DNA of 39,685 bases from Leptospira_B sp964571605. GTDB taxonomy: Bacteria > Spirochaetota > Leptospiria > Leptospirales > Leptospiraceae. Both the position numbers and the translations under genes were made by a program. Shown here in pieces: positions 24,747 through 32,732 of this stretch (position 1 is the first letter of the stretch; each line of letters opens with the position of its first letter). Below the pieces are notes generated by a model. It was not told the origin of the DNA. It did no database searches and saw only the letters and a program-made list of their open reading frames with translations. The DNA is taken from assembly GCA_964571605.1 (NCBI GenBank), contig CAZNCS010000012.1:1-39685 (forward strand), written 5' to 3'.

Positions 24747-25643
24747 ATGTCTACTTCTCTGAAAAATTACTGGATTCGAAATTTAAATTTCCTCGAAAGT
24801 TTGGATGACGCCATACTGATCGCGGATTCAAAGGGAAAACTCATAGATTTCAATACTTCCGCAAAAAACCTGGGCCTGGTTTCGGAAAAACAGTCTCTCA
24901 AAGATTGTATTTGGTATCACCTTTTAATCGACAGAGACCCCAAAGAACAGATTTTTCTAACGATCAAAACTCCCACGGGAAAACTCAGATGTATTTCCCG
25001 ATATATCCCGATTCTTTTGGAGGAAAAAGAACCTGCAAAAGCATTTTTTTTCCGGGATCTAACTTCTCAAAAAATCGCCGAGGCAAAAGCAAAAAGATTC
25101 GAAACTCTTTTCAGAAGAAGAGAATCTAAAATAAAAGAATTAGAAATTCGTGATAAACTTACCGGGTTATTCAATCGGGATTTTACGATCGAATCTTTTC
25201 AAACGGAAGTTTTTAGGGCAGAAAGAACGGAGGCTAAAATCGGAATCGTTTATTTCGATATAGATCGATTAAAAGCTATCAACGAAGCTTTCGGGAATAG
25301 TAAAGGAGATTTATTCATCAAGGCGATGGGAGAAATCCTATTGGAAAACTCAAGAAGAAGTGATATCGCCTGTCGAATCGGAGGAGAAGAATTCCTTCTA
25401 CTTCTTCCGGGAGCCGCCCGCAATATCGTATTAGAAAGAGCGGAAAAAATCAGACGACTTTTTTCGGAGTTTATCGTTTCAGATCTTACCGGAGACATCA
25501 AATCCACTGTTTCGGTGGGAGTCGCCATGTACCCGGAGGACGGGCTAACTCAGGATGATCTTTTGCACGAAGCCTACGCAGCTTTATATATCGCCAAACG
25601 TTCCGGAAGAAACAGAGTTGTCTCCACCGGAACAAAACATTAG
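24747..25643 (+). CDS. Diguanylate cyclase with N-terminal PAS domain
   Basis: The 298-residue cytoplasmic protein has a PAS domain (about 15-110, LDDAILIADSKGKLIDFNTSAK), a short coiled coil (112-132) and a GGDEF domain (from about 135, DKLTGLFNRD). The active site is GGEEF (212-216), and the inhibitory I-site RxxD is at 203-206 exactly five residues before it. It is therefore expected to make c-di-GMP from GTP and to be feedback-inhibited. The PAS ligand is unknown. The ATG lies inside a 13-base palindrome. It has no co-directional partner, so it is probably monocistronic. Confidence 0.93.
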   Translation: MSTSLKNYWIRNLNFLESLDDAILIADSKGKLIDFNTSAKNLGLVSEKQSLKDCIWYHLLIDRDPKEQIFLTIKTPTGKLRCISRYIPILLEEKEPAKAFFFRDLTSQKIAEAKAKRFETLFRRRESKIKELEIRDKLTGLFNRDFTIESFQTEVFRAERTEAKIGIVYFDIDRLKAINEAFGNSKGDLFIKAMGEILLENSRRSDIACRIGGEEFLLLLPGAARNIVLERAEKIRRLFSEFIVSDLTGDIKSTVSVGVAMYPEDGLTQDDLLHEAYAALYIAKRSGRNRVVSTGTKH

Positions 25644-25673
25644 GAATTCATAATCCGCCCTCAGCCCCGGTTC

Positions 25674-26066
25674 TTATTTTAAAAATCCGAAGATCAAACC
25701 GTAAATCAAAAATTGAATGATATGATATCCTCCATCTATAAATAAAAGTTTAAACGATTTCCCGCCAAATTGATAATTAATGCCGAAACTAGTCGCTACA
25801 AAACCGAACCCTACAACCGCTCCATTTAGTATCGCGAAATCAAAACTAGGATTCGGTCCCAAATAAAATCCGAATAATGCGGAAGAAAGAACTGCGAAGA
25901 GAAAACTGACTCCAAAAACTCGAGCAGGATGATTCGACTCGATATTTTTTACTCCGGATTCTTTCATCCAAACATCCAGAAAAAGAAGTTTCGAATACCA
26001 AAGACCCCCGAGCAAAAAACTTGAAAAAGCGGAGGCGAATACAGCCAAAAAATTTATCTGAGACAT
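25674..26066 (-). CDS. DUF1761-like small membrane protein
   Basis: The 130-residue protein starts MSQINFLAVFASAFSSFLLGGLWYS, with GGLWYSKLLF as in DUF1761 proteins. It has about four membrane helices, with a short loop rich in polar residues after the first. No biochemical role is established for the family. I chose ATG 26066, which has GGGAG six bases upstream, over the frame opening at 26090. It converges with the diguanylate cyclase and is divergent from the methyltransferase. Confidence 0.75.
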   Translation of the reverse strand: MSQINFLAVFASAFSSFLLGGLWYSKLLFLDVWMKESGVKNIESNHPARVFGVSFLFAVLSSALFGFYLGPNPSFDFAILNGAVVGFGFVATSFGINYQFGGKSFKLLFIDGGYHIIQFLIYGLIFGFLK

Positions 26067-26188
26067 ACAAAACTCCCAAAGAGAATGCAAACTAACGAAT
26101 TTTTAAAATAAAGCAATCCGTTTTAAAATAGCTGGATCTCCGATTACAGAAAATTGAAACTATAAAAATCAGTAGGAGTGAATGGTAC

Positions 26189-26857
26189 ATGGAATACGTG
26201 GAGAAATTCGAAGGGGAACGGGCGAAAGAATATGAAAATCGAATCGGCAAAATGATTCCGTTTTATGATGGGATTCTGGAAATCGTTACTACTTTTCTGA
26301 TCGAATACACTCCTCCAAACGGGAAAATTTTATCCGTGGGATGCGGAACGGGAGCCGATTTTAGAAATCTTTTGGAAAAATTTCCGGACAGATTTCAAAT
26401 CACCGGTATCGATCCTTCTTCCGAGATGATAGAACAGGCAAAGAAAAATTTTCCGTCCGTTCAATTTTACTGCGGAACGATAGGGCAATTTCCCCTAGAT
26501 CCGAAATTTCATTCGGCTACATTATTATTCGTATTACATTTTCTTCCCGATGATGGTGCTAAACTTTCTCTTCTGAAGGATATTTATTCTAGATTGGAAA
26601 AAGGAGGGAGTTTTATTCTATTCGATCTTTACATTCCGGATATGGATACAAAGGTTCTGAAAGAAATTTTAGAATCCTATCTGAAAAATTTTCAAAACTG
26701 GGAGGGGCCAGCTTTAAAATTGTATCTTAAAAGAGTTTTCCAACTCTTTCGAATCCAGGAACAAAGATATACGGAACTCCTAAAAGAAGCCGGTTTTTCA
26801 GAAGCCAAACAATCCTTTCGATGTTTACATGTGGGAGGTTGGACCGCGGTTAAGTAG
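26189..26857 (+). CDS. Class I SAM-dependent methyltransferase
   Basis: The 222-residue protein has motif I ILSVGCGTGADF, the acidic ribose-binding residue in ITGIDPSSEM, and a motif IV-like ATLLFVLHFLPD loop, giving a standard class I Rossmann methyltransferase. Substrate is unknown. The closest general resemblance is to small-molecule methyltransferases. GGAG lies about 13 bases before the ATG. Its stop overlaps that of the convergent hot-dog gene by 8 bases. Confidence 0.87.
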   Translation: MEYVEKFEGERAKEYENRIGKMIPFYDGILEIVTTFLIEYTPPNGKILSVGCGTGADFRNLLEKFPDRFQITGIDPSSEMIEQAKKNFPSVQFYCGTIGQFPLDPKFHSATLLFVLHFLPDDGAKLSLLKDIYSRLEKGGSFILFDLYIPDMDTKVLKEILESYLKNFQNWEGPALKLYLKRVFQLFRIQEQRYTELLKEAGFSEAKQSFRCLHVGGWTAVK

Positions 26858-27410
26858 GTTTAAAGGCCGATTGGATATTTTTAGCGGCAAGTTTTTTCTC
26901 ATAGAATTCTTTGGAAGCCGCATAGATCGTCTTTTCGAATATGGCGTATACGGTTCCATTCTCGTCTTCGTATTTTAGCGGTAGGTCGAATACAATTTCC
27001 CCTTTTTCCAAAATACTTTGTTTTGTTTCTTCGATCAATTTTTCGGATATGATAAATTTCGCTTTTACTTTTCCGGTGATAGGACGAACGAATTTCACTT
27101 TTGCAGCCTTGTCCCAAACCACATATTCCGTTCCAAGAATCCACATCATCATTAGCATAAAATACGGATCCACCGAACTGTAAATACTGCCCCCGTAAAT
27201 TGTTCCGACTCGATTTAGTGTTCGTATATTCTTCTTTAAGCCGATATGTAATTCCCTAAAATCCGAGGAAAGGAATTGGATTTTTCCTCCGGTACACCAA
27301 ATACAAGGCCAATAGTTGAGTCGAAGGCGAAGCCACCAAGTGGAAAGAGATTCTTTTTTTTCGGTCGGATATAATTTCATAAAATAGTAACTGCTTTCTA
27401 TTTTTTTCAT
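26850..27410 (-). CDS. DUF4442/PaaI-like hot-dog fold protein
   Basis: The 186-residue protein has features of DUF4442 hot-dog proteins. It has an N-terminal helix-rich region, then LKKNIRTLNRVGTIYGGSIYSSVDPYFMLMM, in which the IYGGSI region occupies the thioesterase active-site position. The segment WDKAAKVKFVRPITGKVKAKF follows. Relatives are acyl-CoA thioesterase-like, but activity is not shown. ATG 27410 is used here; ATG 27380 is a shorter alternative. It converges with the methyltransferase. Confidence 0.78.
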   Translation of the reverse strand: MKKIESSYYFMKLYPTEKKESLSTWWLRLRLNYWPCIWCTGGKIQFLSSDFRELHIGLKKNIRTLNRVGTIYGGSIYSSVDPYFMLMMMWILGTEYVVWDKAAKVKFVRPITGKVKAKFIISEKLIEETKQSILEKGEIVFDLPLKYEDENGTVYAIFEKTIYAASKEFYEKKLAAKNIQSAFKPT

Positions 27411-27494
27411 TTAGGTCGTTCTAAACTCAATAAAAGTTTTTTAAGGTCCGAGAAAATTTTCTTTTTCACCTACCGTTTTTAAAATTTGCATTTC

Positions 27495-27599
27495 CTATTT
27501 TACATGATCTTCCAAGGTTTTGGAAATTATATCTTTTCCTTTGGTCGCCAAACGAATCCGAATCGCTCTATGATCTTTCTTATCCGAGGCCGTAATAGT
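27495..27599 (-). pseudogene. Remnant of a MarR-family regulator (C-terminal piece)
   Basis: Minus-strand translation reads TITASDKKDHRAIRIRLAT followed by KGKDIISKTLEDHVK and a stop. The DKKDHRAIRIRLATKGKDI core is the wing and following helix of MarR proteins, which typically read DxxDRRxxxIxLTxxG. The frame is closed by TAA immediately upstream. The product lacks the recognition helix, and about 35 residues of the usual dimerisation tail are missing. An intact MarR gene is present at 31350. Confidence 0.6.
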
Positions 27600-27612
27600 T
27601 TATTTCGAAAGT

Positions 27613-27885
27613 ATGCAAGTTTTAGAAAAATTCATCCCTCTAACCGAAAGGAATTATCTTACTTATCGGATGACCTTTTGTTTCGAAGAGAATCGGTTAC
27701 AGTCTATAATGTACCTAAAAACTATATCTGAATATTTTTCTAGGGTAAAACTTTTTGATAAGAGCTTACTTACATCCTTCTTATATCCGGATGAGATAAA
27801 GCCGTTTTTATTTTCACTTTGGGCAAGGTTACAGAACAGCTGTTATGCGAACTTTTTAGAATTTAAGGAAAGCCTATTGACATAG
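27613..27885 (+). CDS. Orphan 90-residue ORF, doubtful
   Basis: The frame gives a 90-residue, rather hydrophobic and aromatic product (MQVLEKFIPLTERNYLTYRM ... FSLWARLQNSCYANFLEF) with no family resemblance and no good ribosome-binding site. It begins right at the end of the MarR remnant. It may be a small real gene, a decayed fragment or chance. Composition is acceptable for coding sequence, but nothing else supports it. Confidence 0.25.
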   Translation: MQVLEKFIPLTERNYLTYRMTFCFEENRLQSIMYLKTISEYFSRVKLFDKSLLTSFLYPDEIKPFLFSLWARLQNSCYANFLEFKESLLT

Positions 27886-27981
27886 GATCCCATTCGACTA
27901 TTTCTTCTCCGATTCGAATTCGCCATTATATTTATATAATATTCAAAGCGGATCGGACCTGAATATGAGAATGGTGAAAAT

Positions 27982-29904
27982 ATGAAAATTTTGCGAAAAC
28001 ACTACAAAATAAGTTTCTCTCTGGCATTCGTTGCCTTTTTTCTTGGATGCGGATCCTCTTCCAAACCGAACGAATTACTTTTGGGACTTTTTGATTCCAA
28101 GGGGAAAGGCAGCATTTCGAATTCCTTGGGGGCAAACTATCAGGCAGAATATTTAACTCCGAATCCTTTGGAACAACCGGGAGGAATTCCTTTCCAAGGC
28201 GGTGGTTTTAAAGGAAAATCCGGCCGTAACCCGATTCCTGTTTCCGTTCCCAGATTGCAGATAGATCCTCAATCTTGGATGGGCACCGGTTACCAATCCA
28301 AATCGGATTCTCAACTTAGAAACATTTGTATTCCTGGCACTCACGATTCCGGAACGTACGGGATCCAAGGAATCGACGAAAATATTTCTCAAACACAAGA
28401 ACTTACAATCGGAGAACAACTCGCCATCGGTTACCGTTATTTTGACTTACGAATCAAAAAGAATAATGGCGTATTCACTATGATGCATGGCCCTAGCCTT
28501 TCGGTTCCTGCAGTCCAAGTATTCCAAGATCTTTCCTTGTTCGCAAATAATCGCAAAAAGGAAATTATCTTCGTTCATATTCAAAATGTGGATAGTATGA
28601 CCGACTCGGAACATTACGAATTGAAGGACCAATTGGTTCTACCTTATTTAGGTTCCAGAATGGCGGTCCGATCTTTGGGCAACTCGGTAAGTTTTTCCCA
28701 ACTTTGGAATATAGATAAAAACGTGATTCTCATTTGGGGAGGAGGCAATTACGGAAGTTTATCCGATTTGTATTGGAACCAAGGCGACACCATGAATAGT
28801 GACTGGCAAAATACAGGAAGTGAAACCGATCTGGTCAACGGTTTAAGAACCCATATCAAAGACAATCGGGGTGGTAGATTCTACGTCGCCCAAATGATTC
28901 TTACTCCCACCGCTGCTCAAATTATTTTCCCTCCGTATTGGGGAAGTATCGAAGACCTTACCAACGATAAATTAGATCATGCAAGTTTTGTTTACGACTT
29001 GGATCGAGAAGCCAAAAAATCGGGACAACGTATCAATATCGCAATGGTTGATTTTGCGGGTCCTCGTTTTTCCCAATATGCGTTTGAAGCATGTATGGAC
29101 GTGAACGATTTGGAGCCGAAATATTTTTCTCTTAAGAGCAAACAAAACTCGGGTCTTTGTTTGGATGTCAGTAATGGCGCGACGGCAAATAATTCTAGAG
29201 TTCAAGTTTGGAACTGTAATAATACGAACGCGCAAAAATGGTTTTACGAACATTCAACCGGATTTTTGCGAAGTCAACTCAATCCGAACAAATGTCTGGA
29301 TAACGGAGGAGAAAATTGGAATGGAGGAAAAATCGTTCTTTGGGATTGTTCGGACTCGAATAATAAAAAATTCGATTTTTACGACGATTCCCTACGAGTC
29401 AGAGGTAACGAAGGAATTGCTGTGGACGCTAACGGAAACACAAGCGGCTCCAACGTAAGCCAATGGACTTGGAACGGGGGAAACAACCAACGTTGGGATA
29501 AAAATTACGAATCACCGTATTTTTCTCTTCTGAATAAGGCATCGAATCTTTGCCTAGACGTTAGTAATAGTAGTACAGCAAACGGTGCGCGGATTCAGGT
29601 TTATAATTGTAACGGGACTGACGCACAAAAATGGTATTACGACGCGAGTAATAGTTATCTTCGTAGTAAATTGAATCCGAATAAATGTATGGATAACGGC
29701 GGAGAAACCAGAAACGGAGGAAAAATCGCTCTCTGGGATTGTTTAAATATGAATAATATGCGATTCGATTTCGTAGGGGACAGTATAAGAAATCGAATCA
29801 ATAATTTGTATGCTGTGGACGCCAATGGAACTTCCAGTGGCTCCAACGTAAGCCAATGGGAATTCCACGGTGGCGATAATCAATTATGGTCGAAGTCGTA
29901 TTGA
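27982..29904 (+). CDS. Lipoprotein with PI-PLC-like (PLCX) domain and two ricin-type lectin domains
   Basis: The 640-residue protein has a lipoprotein signal ending FFLGC (Cys23), then a linker. A bacterial PI-PLC-type catalytic domain spans about 95-375, with IPGTHDSGTYG (H121), GYRYFDLR (D155, R157) and MMHGPS (H169), so both catalytic histidines are present. Two tandem beta-trefoil lectin repeats follow (about 380-510 and 513-640), with CLDVSN, QKW/NQRW-type and DNGGE motifs. It would be displayed or released at the cell surface and cleave phosphoinositide or a glycosylated lipid anchor, with the lectins targeting glycans. GGTGA lies four bases before the ATG. The gene flanks remnant-containing DNA. 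Confidence 0.88.
   Translation: MKILRKHYKISFSLAFVAFFLGCGSSSKPNELLLGLFDSKGKGSISNSLGANYQAEYLTPNPLEQPGGIPFQGGGFKGKSGRNPIPVSVPRLQIDPQSWMGTGYQSKSDSQLRNICIPGTHDSGTYGIQGIDENISQTQELTIGEQLAIGYRYFDLRIKKNNGVFTMMHGPSLSVPAVQVFQDLSLFANNRKKEIIFVHIQNVDSMTDSEHYELKDQLVLPYLGSRMAVRSLGNSVSFSQLWNIDKNVILIWGGGNYGSLSDLYWNQGDTMNSDWQNTGSETDLVNGLRTHIKDNRGGRFYVAQMILTPTAAQIIFPPYWGSIEDLTNDKLDHASFVYDLDREAKKSGQRINIAMVDFAGPRFSQYAFEACMDVNDLEPKYFSLKSKQNSGLCLDVSNGATANNSRVQVWNCNNTNAQKWFYEHSTGFLRSQLNPNKCLDNGGENWNGGKIVLWDCSDSNNKKFDFYDDSLRVRGNEGIAVDANGNTSGSNVSQWTWNGGNNQRWDKNYESPYFSLLNKASNLCLDVSNSSTANGARIQVYNCNGTDAQKWYYDASNSYLRSKLNPNKCMDNGGETRNGGKIALWDCLNMNNMRFDFVGDSIRNRINNLYAVDANGTSSGSNVSQWEFHGGDNQLWSKSY
29119..29904 (+). repeat. 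Tandem duplication encoding two ricin-type trefoil domains
   Basis: The segments at about 29119-29505 and 29512-29904 encode two domains with near-identical motif order: CLDVSN, AQKW, LNPNKC(L/M)DNGGE, NGGKI(V/A)LWDC, VDANG(N/T) and GSNVSQW. The repeated order shows an internal duplication. Synonymous and replacement differences between copies indicate it is not recent. Confidence 0.8.
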
Positions 29905-29918
29905 TTCCATAACGGAAA

Positions 29919-31112
29919 TCAAACTCCATCATACTGATACATCCACTCTTGTCCTTTGGGAACAAATACCGGAAGGACAAGAGTGAGCATCGTATCCCGA
30001 ACCCAACAACCGATAGGTCCCATTTTTTTCTTATGGTTTCCGTTTCTTCTGGATTGTTCTATTATTTTTTCCACTCGAGGTTTTCGGACCGATTCGAATT
30101 TTCGAAACGCCTCGGGAATGTTTTCGGATCGTTCGATTAATAACGATAGAGTATGAGAATCTTCCAATGCCATGGAGGCTCCCTGCCCCGTATGAGGACT
30201 CATCACATGAGCGGCGTCCCCGACGAGTAAGGCCTTGTCCGTTCCCCAACTCGGTAAACTTCTTAGATCATGCACACTTCCTCTCAAAATAGTGGGAGAA
30301 GCTTTGATGATGGATTCCACAGGCTCGAACCAACCTTGATGAACTCGGAGTAATTCATCTCTCCATTCTTCTAAGTCCATGGATTGTATTTCGATTTCAT
30401 TTTCTCTAGGAAGATTACTCCACCACATCCAAGCCGAATCTTTCGTTTTTCCACAGGGAGCAAAGCCGAAAAAACCTTCCGGACCAAAAGCAAAATGAAT
30501 TGCACCACGATCCGCGTAACGCTCCGGTATTACTTCTTTCGAAACAAAACCTCCCGCATTTACGATTCCCGTATATTCCGGTTTTGGAAAATTAGGAAAT
30601 AGGAAATTTCTGACTTTCGAATGATTTCCGTCGGCACCGAGTAAAAAATCGGCAGAGGCGGAAGTCCCATCTTCGAAATAAGCGATCGTTCCTCCATCCA
30701 AAGGAAAATCGGCTTTTAAAAATCGTTTTCCGTATTCCGTTTGAATCCCTTCTTTTTCCGCCGCTTCCAAGAGTAGAAGATGAAATCTAGAACGGGAAAC
30801 GACTATCGAAGAATCTCCGAATCTAGAAACCGATCCGTTAGGCAAAATCCCTAAAATACGGCCTTTATGATTTCGAAATACCATCTCGTCGGACGCAGTA
30901 CCAATCTTGTACATCTCATCCGCAAGTCCCAATTGTCGTAACACTTTCATTCCGTTTGGAGCGATCGTTAAAGCTCCTCCGATATCTTCCGCTGGTCGAG
31001 GATACGATTCAAAAAGTCTCACCTCATGACCGGACCTTTTTAGAAATAAAGCCAGAACGGGGCCGGAAATACCAGCCCCTGCTATCAAAAAACTTTCCTT
31101 TTTACGGAACAT
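29919..31112 (-). CDS. FAD-dependent monooxygenase (PHBH-type)
   Basis: The 397-residue protein has the N-terminal dinucleotide-binding GAGISGPVLALFLKRSGH, the mid-sequence LLGADGNHSKVR (GD-type motif) and the FAD-ribityl motif VGDAAHVMSPHTGQGASMALED. This is the class A flavoprotein monooxygenase/hydroxylase pattern. Substrate unknown; relatives hydroxylate aromatics, or inactivate tetracycline and similar drugs. I chose ATG 31112, which lies one base after the stop of the 53-residue gene, so the two are translationally coupled. The divergent MarR at 31350 is the likely regulator. Confidence 0.9.
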   Translation of the reverse strand: MFRKKESFLIAGAGISGPVLALFLKRSGHEVRLFESYPRPAEDIGGALTIAPNGMKVLRQLGLADEMYKIGTASDEMVFRNHKGRILGILPNGSVSRFGDSSIVVSRSRFHLLLLEAAEKEGIQTEYGKRFLKADFPLDGGTIAYFEDGTSASADFLLGADGNHSKVRNFLFPNFPKPEYTGIVNAGGFVSKEVIPERYADRGAIHFAFGPEGFFGFAPCGKTKDSAWMWWSNLPRENEIEIQSMDLEEWRDELLRVHQGWFEPVESIIKASPTILRGSVHDLRSLPSWGTDKALLVGDAAHVMSPHTGQGASMALEDSHTLSLLIERSENIPEAFRKFESVRKPRVEKIIEQSRRNGNHKKKMGPIGCWVRDTMLTLVLPVFVPKGQEWMYQYDGV

Positions 31113-31113
31113 A

Positions 31114-31275
31114 TCAGATACCCGCGGCTTTGACCAATTCATAGATCTTTGCCGCAGAAAGTGCTACGACTGAAAATGAGATCGCTGCACAAATCGAAGC
31201 GATCCCTAAACCGATGGGCGAACCCCAGGAATACCACGGAAAATCCAATAATTCGTCCTTGCTATTTTCTACCAT
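31114..31275 (-). CDS. 53-residue single-helix membrane protein upstream of the flavoprotein
   Basis: A short frame from ATG 31275 to TGA at 31114-31116 gives a 53-residue product starting MVENSKDELLDFPWYSWGSP, with one hydrophobic helix (IGLGIASICAAISFSVVALSA) and a short cationic end (KIYELVKAAGI). GGAGAA lies seven bases before the ATG. One base separates its stop from the flavoprotein ATG. The strong ribosome-binding site, tight coupling and membrane-protein composition support a real small gene. Function unknown; it may anchor or assist the flavoprotein. Confidence 0.72.
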   Translation of the reverse strand: MVENSKDELLDFPWYSWGSPIGLGIASICAAISFSVVALSAAKIYELVKAAGI

Positions 31276-31291
31276 ATTTGTTCTCCTTTGA

Positions 31292-31326
31292 AGTAATTAA
31301 CTCGATGGCTAATTATCTTAGTTACT
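31292..31326. promoter_or_regulatory. Inverted repeat AGTAATTAA...TTAGTTACT in MarR/flavoprotein promoter
   Basis: Arms AGTAATTAA (31292-31300) and TTAGTTACT (31318-31326) match in 8 of 9 positions, with a 17-base interior that contains a second TAATTA. They lie between the divergent MarR and small-protein genes, where a MarR dimer would repress both. Binding is inferred. Confidence 0.5.
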
Positions 31327-31349
31327 GAGATATTCGACGGTCAAAATAA

Positions 31350-31844
31350 TTGCAAGACAAAAAAAAACCAAAAACCAAGGCAGAATTATTGGAAACAATT
31401 ATGGCCGATTCCCAAAACCTGGGCACAGCCTCGATTCTATTCCACCAAACCGTGGCGGATCGTTTGGGGCTCCATATCACGGATCATAAATGTATCGGCT
31501 ATCTACTTAGCAACGGCCCTCAGACTGCGGGAGAAATCGCAAAAGCAATGGGACTCAGCACAGGAGCCGTAACTTCTCTTATAGACCGATTGGAAAAAAA
31601 GGGTTTTGCAGAAAGAAGAAACGATCCAAACGACAGAAGGAAGGTCCGTATCTACCCGACCGAAGACATTTCTCAATTGCAAAAAGTCGGAATCTTATTC
31701 GAGGGATTAGGTAGGTCGGTTTGGGAAAACCTTTCCGGCTATTCCGCGGAAGATTTGAAACTGATTTTAGAGTACACCCGTAGCTCCATTCGGATCATGA
31801 CGGAAGAAAGAAAAAAACTTCTAAACAATGAGGAATCGACATAG
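31350..31844 (+). CDS. MarR-family transcriptional regulator
   Basis: The 164-residue protein has the MarR fold. It has an N-terminal helix, GLHITDHKCIGYLLSNGPQTAGEIAKAMGLSTGAVTSLIDRLEKKGFAERRNDPNDRRKVRI (recognition helix and wing, with the DPNDRR signature) and a C-terminal dimer helix. MarR proteins usually respond to phenolic or xenobiotic ligands. The frame opens with TTG at 31350, with ATG 31401 an alternative lacking the first helix. It is divergent from the small-protein/flavoprotein operon, which is the common arrangement for self-contained detoxification units. Confidence 0.92.
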   Translation: MQDKKKPKTKAELLETIMADSQNLGTASILFHQTVADRLGLHITDHKCIGYLLSNGPQTAGEIAKAMGLSTGAVTSLIDRLEKKGFAERRNDPNDRRKVRIYPTEDISQLQKVGILFEGLGRSVWENLSGYSAEDLKLILEYTRSSIRIMTEERKKLLNNEEST

Positions 31845-31982
31845 ATTTTTGATAGTGAGTATTCTGATCCCGATTTTTTTTAGGCTTGCTCTCGAAAGGT
31901 TTTTTGAAAATCATTCGGCATAATCGAGAAGAAGGAAATTTTCCGGGTGGATACTCGGGATTTCTAAGCAGGGAGAATACGT

Positions 31983-32723
31983 ATGCGAGCATTGGTCACC
32001 GGGGCAAGCGAAGGAATCGGCAGAGAATTTGCAAAACAATTAGCGGCTGGCGGCTACCAAATCACCGCGGTTGCAAGGAACGAGGCCAGGCTCAAACAAC
32101 TGATCAAAGAAATCGGTAAAAATCATTCGTATTTGATTGCGGATCTTTCCGACCCTAAATCCACAGCAAAAATCCAAAAAGATTTGGAAAAAAACCATTA
32201 CGATTTATTAATTAATAATGCAGGGTTCGGAGTTTACGGAGCTTTTTACAAAGAAAGTTTGGATAAATTTCAATCCATGACCCGAGTCAATATAGACTCA
32301 TTGGTTTCTCTTTCTCATTCTTTTTTAAAAACCGCAAAACAAGGAGACGCTTTGATCAATGTTTCCTCTACTCTAGGACTCGTGGCAATGCCCTCCTCCG
32401 GAGTGTATTCCGCGACAAAAGCTTTTGTGACTTCTTTTAGCGAATCCCTTTGGTATGAACAAAAAAAACGAGGGGTCTATGTAATGGGCCTTTGCCCGGG
32501 CGCGACAGTTTCGGAATTTTTCAAAAGAGCCGGTGGAGACCCCAAGGATTTTCCCCATGGAATCGCACAAACCGCAGAAGATCTCGTAAAATATGCGCTT
32601 TCTGCTTTGAAAAAAAGAAGTTCCCCTACTGTGATCTCAGGATTTCCTAATAAACTTTTGTATAGAATTTCCAAATGGATCGGAAGAAAAGGTACGATCA
32701 ATTTAATGGGAAAAATGAGGTAG
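31983..32723 (+). CDS. Short-chain dehydrogenase/reductase
   Basis: The 246-residue protein is a classical SDR: NAD(P)-binding TGASEGIG (6-13), ADLSD, NNAG (78-81), a catalytic serine in INVSS, and YSATK (Y142, K146). The VARNEAR segment after the second strand suggests NADP preference. Substrate unknown. GGAG precedes the ATG by about 8 bases. The aquaporin-type gene starts 9 bases after its stop, so they may be one operon. Confidence 0.92.
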   Translation: MRALVTGASEGIGREFAKQLAAGGYQITAVARNEARLKQLIKEIGKNHSYLIADLSDPKSTAKIQKDLEKNHYDLLINNAGFGVYGAFYKESLDKFQSMTRVNIDSLVSLSHSFLKTAKQGDALINVSSTLGLVAMPSSGVYSATKAFVTSFSESLWYEQKKRGVYVMGLCPGATVSEFFKRAGGDPKDFPHGIAQTAEDLVKYALSALKKRSSPTVISGFPNKLLYRISKWIGRKGTINLMGKMR

Positions 32724-32732
32724 TAATCAAAA

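Larger units (their letters stand above)
27411..27981. other. Gene-poor 571-base gap with a MarR remnant and an orphan ORF
   Basis: No complete recognised gene lies here. On the minus strand at 27495-27599 there is a fragment of a MarR-type winged helix. On the plus strand at 27613-27885 there is an unsupported 90-residue ORF. The last 96 bases are AT-rich and probably include the promoter of the PLC-lectin gene. The abrupt end of the MarR homology near 27600 suggests a deletion or rearrangement junction. Confidence 0.55.

Noticed and set aside
29119..29904. Tandem repeat as a possible mobile element
   Set aside because: Both copies are in frame within one protein and encode trefoil domains; no flanking duplications were seen.
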